64,000 bases of DNA from Prosthecomicrobium sp. N25 (GTDB lineage: Bacteria > Pseudomonadota > Alphaproteobacteria > Rhizobiales > Ancalomicrobiaceae): positions 620,001 to 684,000 of the forward strand of contig NZ_JBBCAT010000002.1 of the NCBI RefSeq assembly GCF_037203705.1, written 5' to 3'. The position numbers and the translations under genes were made by a program. The notes beneath the pieces were generated by a model, which was given only the letters and a program-made list of their open reading frames with translations, was not told the DNA's origin and searched no databases. Positions 1-7,487 of this stretch are shown piece after piece (the stretch's first letter is position 1; each line of letters begins with the position of its first letter).

Positions 1-90
1 TCGGGCCGGGCGGCCGACCTCCTCGCCGACCGGGGCCTCGCGGAGGCGTTCCTGGGGGCGCGGGCCGAGACCGCCGAGAGGAGCGCCTGA
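1..90 (+). CDS. LivF-like ABC transporter ATPase, C-terminal end only (partial)
   Basis: The first reading frame is open from the left edge to a TGA at 88-90 and gives 29 residues containing GRAADLLAD and EAFLG. That resembles the end of LivF-type ATPases, where a G-x-A-x-x-L-L-x-D segment precedes a terminal EAYLG-like motif. The stop overlaps the ATG of the LivH-like gene (TGATG), as expected for an operon. The catalytic motifs lie outside the window, so the assignment rests on the short tail and on the neighbours. Confidence 0.6.
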   Translation, partial: SGRAADLLADRGLAEAFLGARAETAERSA

Positions 91-986
91 TGCTCGGCCA
101 GACGATCGCGGACGGGATCCTGACGGGGGCGATCGTGGCGCTCGGCGCCATCGGGGTGTCGTTCGGCCTGCAGATCCTGCGCTTCGCCAACTTCGCCCAT
201 TCGGAGCTCCTGACCTGGGGCGCCTACCTGGCGCTCGTCTTCGTCTCCTTCTTCGGCCCCGGCACGCCGACGGGGCCCTTCACGTTCGGCTGGCAGCTCG
301 TCGCCGCCATGCTGCTCGCCGGCGGGCTGACGGGCCTGCTCGCCTGGCTGGTGGACCTCCTGGTATTCCGTCCGCTGCGCGCCCGCGGGGCGCCGCGGCT
401 CTCGCTCGTGTTCGCGGCCTTCGGGGCGGCCCTCATCCTGCGCCACGTAATCGTGCTGATCTGGGGCCACGGCACGCACGCCTATACGCGCGAGCTGCAG
501 ATCGCCGTCGAGGTCCTGCCCGACGTCCGCATGCTGCCCGACCAGCTCTTCATCCTGGGCGTGACCGTCGTGACGGTGGCGGCGCTGCACCTCTACCTCA
601 CCTACAGCCGCACCGGCATGGCGATGCGCGCCATGGCGGAGAACCCGGCGCTGACGCGCGCCTGCGGGGTCGAGGTGGAGGGCCTCGTCCGGTGGACCTG
701 GATCCTCTCCGGGGCGCTCGCCGCGATGGCGGGGGTGTTCCTCGGCCTGACGCCGCAACTGCATCCGGAGATGGGGGCGAGCCTGCTGCTCGCACTCTTC
801 GCCGCCGCCATTCTCGGCGGGGTCGGGTCGCTGCCGGGCGCTGTGGTGGGCGGGCTCCTGGTCGGGCTCTCCGAAAACGTCTCCACCCTCTTCGTCTCGA
901 CCGGCTACAAGACCGCGATGCCCTTCGTGCTCCTGCTGCTCGTCCTGTTCTTCCGGCCGCAGGGCCTCTTCGGGCGCAAGTCATGA
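90..986 (+). CDS. livH: Branched-chain amino acid-type ABC transporter permease (LivH family)
   Basis: A 298-residue inner-membrane permease, the usual LivH length. It has about eight hydrophobic segments, beginning with the typical DGILTGAIVALGAIGVSFG. A conserved AMAENPALTRACGV cytoplasmic loop near residues 181-194 is the site that contacts the ATPase in this family. It would form the membrane channel with the LivM-like protein encoded next. The start overlaps the upstream stop and the end overlaps the next gene by ATGA, so the genes are translationally coupled. The family carries branched-chain amino acids, but also amides, urea and aromatic acids, so the substrate is not fixed. Confidence 0.9.
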   Translation: MLGQTIADGILTGAIVALGAIGVSFGLQILRFANFAHSELLTWGAYLALVFVSFFGPGTPTGPFTFGWQLVAAMLLAGGLTGLLAWLVDLLVFRPLRARGAPRLSLVFAAFGAALILRHVIVLIWGHGTHAYTRELQIAVEVLPDVRMLPDQLFILGVTVVTVAALHLYLTYSRTGMAMRAMAENPALTRACGVEVEGLVRWTWILSGALAAMAGVFLGLTPQLHPEMGASLLLALFAAAILGGVGSLPGAVVGGLLVGLSENVSTLFVSTGYKTAMPFVLLLLVLFFRPQGLFGRKS

Positions 987-1930
987 TCGGGCTCTTCTCA
1001 TACCTCGTCTTCTTCGCCTGCGTCGTGCTGATCCTCGGCATCGTGGCGCTCGGGTTGAACCTGCAGTGGGGATACACCGGCCTTTTCAATGCCGGCGTGG
1101 TCGGCTTCTACGCGATCGGGGCCTACACGCATGCGATCCTGACGGCTGCGCCGAAGCCGGAACTGATCGGCAACCTCGGGCTGCCCTGGATCGTCGGCAT
1201 CCTGGGCGCCATGGCGGCGTCGGGGCTCGCCGCCTGGGTGGTCGGCCTCGCCACGATCAGGCTCCGGGACGACTACCTGGCGATCGCGACCTTCGGCATC
1301 GCCACGGTGATCCAGCTCGTGACACTCAACTGGGAGGCCCTGACGGGGGGCGGCAACGGCTTCTCGGGCATTCCCCGGCCGCTCTCCGGCTGGCTGACGA
1401 CGCCCTTCTCATTCAATCTCGGCTACCTCGCGCTGCTCGCCGGCATCGTCGTCCTGGTCACCCTGGCGCTCGACGCCATGCTGGCGGCGCCCTGGGGGCG
1501 GGCGCTGCGGGCGGTGCGCGAGGACGAGCAGGCGGCGGTCTCGCTCGGCAAGGACGCGACCAGCTTCCGGCTCCAGGCCTTCGTGCTCGGGTCGATGCTG
1601 ATGGGGCTGGCGGGCGCGCTCTATGTCGGCTTCATCGGCTTCGTCAGCCCGTTCGACTTCCTGCCGATCCTCACCTTCCAGGTCTGGGCGATGGTGATCG
1701 TCGGGGGCAGCGGCAACAACCGCGGGGCGCTCCTCGGCACGCTCGTGGTCTGGGGGCTCTGGGCGGCGTCCGGCATCGCGGTGACCAAGCTGGTGCCGCC
1801 CGCCTACGCGGCACAGGGCGGGGCCGTGCAGGTGATCCTGATCGGGCTTCTGCTGGTGCTGTCGCTTCTGTTCCGGCCCGGTGGACTCCTCGGAGAAAAT
1901 TCGATCAACTCGAAGCCAGCCCGCGACTGA
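983..1930 (+). CDS. livM: Branched-chain amino acid-type ABC transporter permease (LivM family)
   Basis: A 315-residue permease and partner of LivH. I chose the ATG at 983, which overlaps the LivH stop (ATGA); the frame is open further upstream, but that part translates to arginine-rich shadow sequence. It contains the family hallmarks GLNLQWGYTGLFNAGVVGFYAIGAY near residues 24-48 and the EAA-like loop GRALRAVREDEQAA near 173-186. About eight to ten membrane segments are visible. It is followed after 38 bp by the binding-protein gene. Confidence 0.9.
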   Translation: MIGLFSYLVFFACVVLILGIVALGLNLQWGYTGLFNAGVVGFYAIGAYTHAILTAAPKPELIGNLGLPWIVGILGAMAASGLAAWVVGLATIRLRDDYLAIATFGIATVIQLVTLNWEALTGGGNGFSGIPRPLSGWLTTPFSFNLGYLALLAGIVVLVTLALDAMLAAPWGRALRAVREDEQAAVSLGKDATSFRLQAFVLGSMLMGLAGALYVGFIGFVSPFDFLPILTFQVWAMVIVGGSGNNRGALLGTLVVWGLWAASGIAVTKLVPPAYAAQGGAVQVILIGLLLVLSLLFRPGGLLGENSINSKPARD

Positions 1931-1968
1931 AGCGGGGATTCAACGACCAGACGGGAAGGAGCACGTCC

Positions 1969-3225
1969 ATGTTGAGACTGACAGGCGGCCTCGCGGCCTT
2001 GATGGTGGCCCTCGCGGCCAGCGGCGGCAGCGCGGAGGCGCAGACGGCCTGCCCGGTGAAGATCGGCGGCGTGCTGCCGCTGACCGGGTCGATGGGGCCC
2101 ATCACCAAGAAGATCGCCGAGAGCGCGCAGCTCGCCATCGAGCACATCAACGCCGGGGGCGGGGTCAAGGGCTGCCCGGTGCAGTTCATCCTGCGCGACG
2201 ACCAGGGTCAGCCGACCGTCGGGGTGGACGCCGCCAAGTATCTGGTCGAGGTGGAGCGCGTGCCGGCCTTCACGGGCACCATCTCGTCGGGCGTGACGGG
2301 ACCGATCATCTCGGCCGTGACGGCGCCTTCCAAGGTGGTGCAGGTCTCCTGCTGCTCGACCGCGAGCCCCTTCACGGACGGCCGCAGCCAGGGCTACTTC
2401 TTCCGCACCCTGCCGACGAGCCGGACCCAGGCCTATGCCACCGCCTCCGAGATGGCGCGGCGGGGCCTCAAGAAGACGGCGGTGATCTACGTCAATACCG
2501 ATTTCGGGTCCGACATGCTGCGCTTCGTGCGCGAGGTGCTGCCGAAGCTCGGCGGCGAGATCGCCATCGAGGTGCCCTACAACGACAACCAGCCGAGTTA
2601 CCGCGCCGAGGTCACCAAGGCGCTGTCGGCGAAGCCCGAGTCGCTGCTCTTCATCGGCTTTCCGAAGGACGGCGTGACGGTGGTGCGCGAGTGGCTGTCG
2701 CTCGGCGGGTCCCAGAAGATCGCCCTCAACAACTCCAACCGCGTCAAAGACTTCGTGGACGGCGTCGGGGCGAAGTTCCTCAACGAGGCCTTCGGCATGG
2801 ACAACGCCCAGGTGGAGGGTCCCTCCGTGGACGCCTTCAACAAGGCCTTCGAGGAGAAGTACAAGTACGACAGCAAGGGCCCGGGCGTGCACACCCAGTA
2901 CGACGCCGTGATGGCCATCGGCCTCGCCATGAACATCGCGCCTGAGCTGACCGGGCCGGCCATCAAGGACGCGATGCGCAAGATCCACACGCCCGGCGGC
3001 GAGACCGTCGGCACCGGGCCGGAGGAGTTCAAGAAGGCGATCGAGCTCATCAAGGCCGGCAAGCCGATCAAGTACCACGGCGCCACGGGGCCGCTGGAGT
3101 TCGACGCCAACGGCGACGTGACCGGGCCGGCGCTCGTCTGGAAGATCGAGAACGGCGAGATCAAGACCGACCGGATCATCTCGATCGGCGAGATGCAGGA
3201 GCTCTTCAAGAAGTATGGCGGCTGA
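1969..3225 (+). CDS. Periplasmic substrate-binding protein of a Liv-type ABC transporter
   Basis: A 418-residue periplasmic binding protein (Peripla_BP_6 type). The ATG at 1969 is preceded by a purine-rich ribosome site (GGGAAGGAGC) and starts a signal peptide cut after about residue 24 (AEA-Q). The mature protein opens with KIGGVLPLTGSMG, typical of LivK-like proteins, then EHINAGGGVKG and LRDDQGQP. It has an unusual pair of adjacent cysteines (VSCCST) near residue 127 and further cysteines near 28 and 68, so disulfides are possible. The open frame extends far upstream, but only from here is the sequence protein-like. The substrate is unknown. Confidence 0.88.
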   Translation: MLRLTGGLAALMVALAASGGSAEAQTACPVKIGGVLPLTGSMGPITKKIAESAQLAIEHINAGGGVKGCPVQFILRDDQGQPTVGVDAAKYLVEVERVPAFTGTISSGVTGPIISAVTAPSKVVQVSCCSTASPFTDGRSQGYFFRTLPTSRTQAYATASEMARRGLKKTAVIYVNTDFGSDMLRFVREVLPKLGGEIAIEVPYNDNQPSYRAEVTKALSAKPESLLFIGFPKDGVTVVREWLSLGGSQKIALNNSNRVKDFVDGVGAKFLNEAFGMDNAQVEGPSVDAFNKAFEEKYKYDSKGPGVHTQYDAVMAIGLAMNIAPELTGPAIKDAMRKIHTPGGETVGTGPEEFKKAIELIKAGKPIKYHGATGPLEFDANGDVTGPALVWKIENGEIKTDRIISIGEMQELFKKYGG

Positions 3226-3676
3226 GGCGGCCTTGGCGGGCGGGGATCTCTGCCACGTAGCGGCCGCGCGGGTGGCGGTGCCGGCCGGGTTCGCGTTCGC
3301 GTTCCTGGCCGACCCGCTCCGGCTCGGCCGCTGGTCGCTCGGTTGCATGGAGACCGGGCCGACCGACCGGCCGGGCCTCTACACGGGCCGGTCGCTGTTC
3401 GACGGTGGGCAGGGTTTCTTCTCGGTCGAGGCGCATCCCGAACTCGGCCTCGTCGACTGGCGCGTCGGGCCCGCCGACCGGCTCGTCCGCCGGATCAACG
3501 CGCGGGTGGTGCCGGGTGCGGACGCGGGACTGGCCGACGGCGAATGCCTCGTCATCCTGACGGCCTGGCGCGTCGAGGGCATGCCGACGGCGCGCTGGGA
3601 GCGTCTCAAGGCGGCGCACGAGGCGGAGATCTGGCTCATCAAGGAGCAGGCGGAAGCTGCGTGGGAGGGGCGTTGA
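3215..3676 (+). CDS. Small SRPBCC-like (START/polyketide-cyclase fold) protein
   Basis: A 153-residue soluble protein with no signal peptide. Its start overlaps the last 11 bp of the binding-protein gene, so it is probably the last gene of the Liv operon. The pattern VAVPAGFAFAFLADPLRLGRWSLGC, a central beta-rich region and a long C-terminal helix (RWERLKAAHEAEIWLIKEQ) resemble SRPBCC proteins that bind hydrophobic ligands in a deep cavity. No catalytic motif is recognisable. Co-transcription suggests it acts on or buffers the imported compound, but that is inference from position. Confidence 0.65.
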   Translation: MAAEAALAGGDLCHVAAARVAVPAGFAFAFLADPLRLGRWSLGCMETGPTDRPGLYTGRSLFDGGQGFFSVEAHPELGLVDWRVGPADRLVRRINARVVPGADAGLADGECLVILTAWRVEGMPTARWERLKAAHEAEIWLIKEQAEAAWEGR

Positions 3677-3734
3677 GGCCCTGTCGGCGGCTCCGCCGGG
3701 GCTCTCCCGGTCGGGCGCGGCCCGCCCGGCCGAC

Positions 3735-3750
3735 GGGGGCGTCGGCCCCC
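3735..3750 (+). terminator. GC-rich hairpin downstream of the Liv operon
   Basis: GGGGGC (3735-3740) and GCCCCC (3745-3750) pair around a GTCG loop, 58 bp after the last stop of the operon. No T-tract follows, so it is at best a weak intrinsic terminator or a 3'-end stabiliser. Confidence 0.35.
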
Positions 3751-3811
3751 GGCGCGGTATGCCGTCGAGCACCGCCCCCGACTCCGTAGGCAACCTATCC
3801 GTCATTCTACT

Positions 3812-3831
3812 GAGACATCGCGTCATGTCTC
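3812..3831. promoter_or_regulatory. Perfect 7-6-7 inverted repeat upstream of the Crp/Fnr gene
   Basis: GAGACAT and ATGTCTC flank a 6-bp spacer inside the 334-bp gap 3677-4010, the most AT-rich stretch nearby. A 6-bp spacer is the geometry of Crp-type operators, although the half-sites are not the E. coli TGTGA. It lies 180 bp before the ATG of a Crp/Fnr-family gene, so autoregulation is plausible. Nothing else coding was seen in this gap. Confidence 0.45.
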
Positions 3832-4010
3832 TTTGCGCATTCGTTTTTGCTTACGGGTAAGGCCGGTGATCCTAGTTATGGCCATGCAAGAGTTCGGGCC
3901 GGTGCTTGAACTGCGTTCGACAAATCTCATCTGAGCACTGCTTGCGACGCCGTCCGGGCCCGGCCGGCCGAGGGACACTCGCGCAGCCGCCCGTGACTTT
4001 GGGGGAACGC

Positions 4011-4727
4011 ATGAACGCGATGCCCAGGAACTTCCTGCTCCGCGCCTTGTCCAGGGAAGGCCGCGAACAGGTGCTGATGCGGTGCGACTCGGTCTCCCTG
4101 TCCCAAGGCGATCTGCTCGGCGACGCGGGGCAGCCCATGTCGCATGTGTACTTCGTGGAGAGCGGGATCCTGTCGGTCCTTTTCCAACTGCCCGACCGGG
4201 AACTCGAGGTCGGCATCTGCGGGCGGGAGGGATTCACGGGCGTGCCCGTGGTGCTAGGCGCCGCGCAGACCCCGTTCCAGATCATCGTCCAGTCGCCGGC
4301 CGCCACGGTCCTGCGGATCTCCTCCGACGTCCTGCGCGCCGCGCTCGGGCCGCGGGAGGAGGACATGACGGTGCTGCGGCGCTACTGTTTCGCGTTCCTG
4401 ACGCAGGTCGCCGCGAATGCGCGCGCGGCAGCGTGCTTCACTCTGGAGCAGCGGCTCGCGCGCTGGATCCTGATGGCTCACGACCGCACGGACGGCGACG
4501 TGATCCACCTCTCCCACCAGTTCCTCGCCGAGATGCTGGGCGTGCGCAGAGCAGGGGTGACCGTGGCGACCCATGTGCTGGAGGGCAGCGGTTACATCAG
4601 CGCCAGCCGGATGACCATCCAGGTGCGCAATCGGGACGGCCTCCTGGGCGTGGCCGGCAGCTCCTACGGCCTGGCGGAGGCCGAGTACGAACGCCTGATC
4701 GGGTGCGCGCCGCGTCTGGCTGCCTGA
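4011..4727 (+). CDS. Crp/Fnr-family transcriptional regulator
   Basis: A 238-residue DNA-binding regulator. The ATG at 4011 follows a GGGGGAA ribosome site; upstream in-frame codons give no recognisable sequence. Residues about 10-125 form the cyclic-nucleotide-binding-type beta roll (DLLGDAGQPMSHVYFVESGILSV). A long dimer helix follows, then a winged helix near 165-215 with the recognition segment LAEMLGVRRAGVTVATHVLE. Position by position this is the version common in Rhizobiales, in which the cAMP-contacting residues are not conserved. There is no N-terminal cysteine cluster, so it is not an Fe-S Fnr. The ligand is unknown. Confidence 0.85.
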   Translation: MNAMPRNFLLRALSREGREQVLMRCDSVSLSQGDLLGDAGQPMSHVYFVESGILSVLFQLPDRELEVGICGREGFTGVPVVLGAAQTPFQIIVQSPAATVLRISSDVLRAALGPREEDMTVLRRYCFAFLTQVAANARAAACFTLEQRLARWILMAHDRTDGDVIHLSHQFLAEMLGVRRAGVTVATHVLEGSGYISASRMTIQVRNRDGLLGVAGSSYGLAEAEYERLIGCAPRLAA

Positions 4728-4741
4728 GGTCGGCAGGGCGC

Positions 4742-4758
4742 CCGGCCAAGCGGGCCGG
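4742..4758. terminator. Convergent-gene hairpin
   Basis: CCGGCC (4742-4747) and GGCCGG (4753-4758) flank a 5-base loop in the 40-bp gap between the convergent Crp-type gene and the sensor kinase. The position suits a bidirectional terminator, but no T-run is present. Confidence 0.4.
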
Positions 4759-4767
4759 AGCCCGGCA

Positions 4768-7269
4768 TTACAGCATGCGCTGCAGGCGGAGGGCGGACGG
4801 GGCCTCGTCCGTCTCCTGCTGCTCCGGAAGCGTCACCGCGATCGAGCAGCGCAGGCCGTCGGGGGCGAAGTCGAGTCGGACCTTGCCGGTCCGCTCGCCC
4901 GCCACGCTGCGCTCGATCATGCGGGTGCCGAAACCGCGCTGGCGCGGCGGGGCGACCGTGGGGCCGCCCCGCTCGGTCCAGACGAGGTCGAGGCCGGCTC
5001 CCGCGCCGGCCGCCGCGGGCCTGAGGGTCCAGGCGATCTCGACACGTCCTTCCGGGACCGAGAGCGCTCCGTATTTCAGGGCGTTCGTCGCCAGTTCGTG
5101 GAAGACGAGCGACAGGGTCACGGCCAGCGACGGGGGCAGCCAGACCGGCGGCCCCTCGACCTCGAAGCGGGCCGGATCCGACTGGACGCGGATCGCCGCG
5201 GCTACCACGTCCGCGATCTCGGCGCCTTCCCAGTTCTCGCGGGTCAGGATGTCGTGCGCCTTGGAGAGGGCGACCAGGCGCTGGTCGAGAGCCGTCCGGG
5301 CGGCCTCCAAGGTGCGGGCCGACCTGAGGGTCTGGCCGGCGAGGGACTGGACGATCGCGAGGGTGTTCTTGACCCGGTGATTGAGCTCGTGGACCAGGAG
5401 CTGCCGTTGGCGGTCGGCGCGCTTGCGCTCGCTGATGTCCAGGCTGACCGAGACGGCGCCGAGGATCGCCCCGTTGCCGTCGCGCAGCGGGATCGCATTG
5501 GTGAGCACCGTTCGCTCGCTGCCGTCCCGGTAGCGGATGGTGACCTCCAGGTCCCGCGTGTCGTGCCCGGCCGCGGCGCGGGTGAGGGGCAGGTCCTCGG
5601 TCGCGTAGGGCACGTTCTCGCGCAGGATTCCCACCACGTCCGGCTGGAACGGGATCTCGGCGAGGCCCTTCTCGGAGACGGGGAGCGCCAGCAGTTCGGA
5701 GGCGTAGCGGTTCGGCACCACGGTGCGCAGCTCGCGGTCGTAGGTGATCACCACGGCGGCCGGAACGGTGGCGAGGATGCCCTCCAGTTCGATGCTGCGT
5801 TCCCTGAGGGCCCGCTCGGCCTTGCGCCGGGCGGTGATGTCGACGCTCGCGAAGGCGACGCGCTTCATGCCGTCGGCGTCCGTGAAGGGCCGGAAGGTGC
5901 CGAGGCACCAGCGGGAGGGCAGGCCGGCGAGCTTGATCCTGTATTCCGCGCTGATCGGCGCCTCTTGCCGCACCGTATCCTGGACGATCTCCAGGAGCTT
6001 GGCGCGCGTGGCTTCGTCCATGGCCGTGTCGCGGGCGGCCGTGCCGTCCAGGCCCGCCCCGTCGCCGCCGAGGATCAGGGCCGCGCCGCGGTTGGCGACC
6101 GCGATGCGGAAGTCGTCCCGGTCCGGCTCGAGGATGCCCGCATGCAGTTCGGCGGAATCGAGCACGCTGCCGAGCAGCGCCTCCCGCTCGACGGCCTGCC
6201 TGCGCTCGCGGGCCCTCTCGGCGATGGCCGCAGCCGCCTCGTCGAAGGCTTCGGCCACGATGGCGAACTCGGCCGGGTGGTCGATCGTCTCGCGGGCGGG
6301 TTCGCCGGCCCCGAGCGCGAGTGCCCGAGCGGCGAGGCGCCGGGAGGCGGTCGCGAGCTTCTGGCCGAGCAGCCAGGCGAAGCCGGCCGAGACCAGAAGG
6401 CCCGCCAGCACGGCGGCCAGCGCACCGGCGAGCGAACGTCTGAGCGGCTCGGCCACGAGTTCCTCGGGGACGTTGGCGGCCGCGAACCAGTTGGAGAGAC
6501 CGGAGCGGGCATAGCCGGCGAGCAGCACGACGCCCTCGAAGTTGACGGACGTGAAGGTGCCGGCGGGCCCGACCACGCGGCTGACGTAGTCCGGCACGCC
6601 GGGCTGACCGGAGACTTCCTCGTGGCGCTCCGACCGGGCGACGTAACGGCCGCGGCTGTCCCCGATGGCGATGATCCAGCCGGGCGGGACGGCGGGACGG
6701 ATCACGTCCCGGACCCGCGTGGTCGGGATCGTCACGGCGAGCACGTAGGGGCCGGCACCCGGGCGCGGGATCGGCATCGCCACCGCGACCCGGGGGCTGC
6801 CCGAGACGGGGCCGATGTAGACGTCGGAGACCAGCGTCCGTCCCGCCGCGAGGGCGGCCTGCTCCTCCGCGCCCAGGGGGATGGCGGCGGGCAGCGCCGT
6901 CCCGAACGACACGGAACTGTCGAGGATCTGATTCGTCCCGAAGTCGCGGAGCAGGACCACTTCGCCCTGGCCGTTCGCGATCTGGCGCGCTTCCCGGTGG
7001 AAGCGCTCGAGGTCGCCTTCCGCCAGCGCGCTCGAGACCGACAGGCCCTGCATGAGGGCCGACAGGCGGGTCAGCTCGCCGTCGACCAGCAGGACGATCT
7101 GGCGCGCGTGCTGGAGGGCGTCTTGAACGTAGCGGTCCCTCTCGGCGCGGGCATAGCGGACCATCACCATGGCCCCGACCAGGACCAACGGCATGACGAC
7201 GGCGGCGAACATCCCGAACAGATAAGCCGTAGTCGAAAATCGTCGTTCTCGAGCGGCCCCGCCGTTCAT
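4768..7269 (-). CDS. Membrane-bound HWE-family sensor histidine kinase with two PAS-like domains
   Basis: An 833-residue hybrid-free sensor kinase. I chose the ATG at 7269 because GAGGA lies at ribosome-site distance; a TTG four codons upstream is possible. One membrane helix (about 15-37) is followed by a periplasmic dCache-like sensor region to about 275. A second helix (LAAVLAGLLVSAGFAWLLG) and a HAMP-like stretch come next, then two PAS-like segments, each ending in a PAC-like ASVDITARRKAERAL or SVSLDISERKRADR. The H-box ELNHRVKN is near residue 631, with an N-box-like HELATNALKYGAL and WTE near 764. H plus WxE defines the HWE class. No response regulator is adjacent, so it is an orphan. 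Confidence 0.9.
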   Translation of the reverse strand: MNGGAARERRFSTTAYLFGMFAAVVMPLVLVGAMVMVRYARAERDRYVQDALQHARQIVLLVDGELTRLSALMQGLSVSSALAEGDLERFHREARQIANGQGEVVLLRDFGTNQILDSSVSFGTALPAAIPLGAEEQAALAAGRTLVSDVYIGPVSGSPRVAVAMPIPRPGAGPYVLAVTIPTTRVRDVIRPAVPPGWIIAIGDSRGRYVARSERHEEVSGQPGVPDYVSRVVGPAGTFTSVNFEGVVLLAGYARSGLSNWFAAANVPEELVAEPLRRSLAGALAAVLAGLLVSAGFAWLLGQKLATASRRLAARALALGAGEPARETIDHPAEFAIVAEAFDEAAAAIAERARERRQAVEREALLGSVLDSAELHAGILEPDRDDFRIAVANRGAALILGGDGAGLDGTAARDTAMDEATRAKLLEIVQDTVRQEAPISAEYRIKLAGLPSRWCLGTFRPFTDADGMKRVAFASVDITARRKAERALRERSIELEGILATVPAAVVITYDRELRTVVPNRYASELLALPVSEKGLAEIPFQPDVVGILRENVPYATEDLPLTRAAAGHDTRDLEVTIRYRDGSERTVLTNAIPLRDGNGAILGAVSVSLDISERKRADRQRQLLVHELNHRVKNTLAIVQSLAGQTLRSARTLEAARTALDQRLVALSKAHDILTRENWEGAEIADVVAAAIRVQSDPARFEVEGPPVWLPPSLAVTLSLVFHELATNALKYGALSVPEGRVEIAWTLRPAAAGAGAGLDLVWTERGGPTVAPPRQRGFGTRMIERSVAGERTGKVRLDFAPDGLRCSIAVTLPEQQETDEAPSALRLQRML

Positions 7270-7289
7270 GACAGTCCTCAAATTGGCGA

Positions 7290-7302
7290 CGTCATCATGA
7301 CG
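7290..7302. promoter_or_regulatory. Palindrome next to the sensor-kinase start
   Basis: CGTCAT-C-ATGACG is a perfect 13-bp inverted repeat, 20 bp upstream of the kinase ATG. In the same 218-bp gap a second inverted repeat, CCGTAACG (7361-7368) and CGTTACGG (7402-7409), is spaced by 33 bp. Either could be an operator for the kinase gene; the protein that binds is unknown. No gene was seen in the gap. Confidence 0.35.
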
Positions 7303-7487
7303 AGGCGGTAGAACGCATTCAATACGCCGATGCCAGGCAAGAGTGGAAAAATACGCGATGCCGTAACGTCCGAAGCTCCCGTGCCGGCAAGCCGCAGGTT
7401 CCGTTACGGTCGCCCATTACATCGGTACTGCGGCCGAAACACGGCCGGCCCTGCCCGGGCCGCCAGAGCGGGGCTGTAGCCGCACCG

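Noticed and set aside
5098..7311. A 737-codon plus-strand frame opposite the sensor kinase
   Set aside because: Low-complexity Asp/Gly/Arg/Val sequence typical of the complement of a GC-rich gene; the kinase on the other strand has all its boxes.
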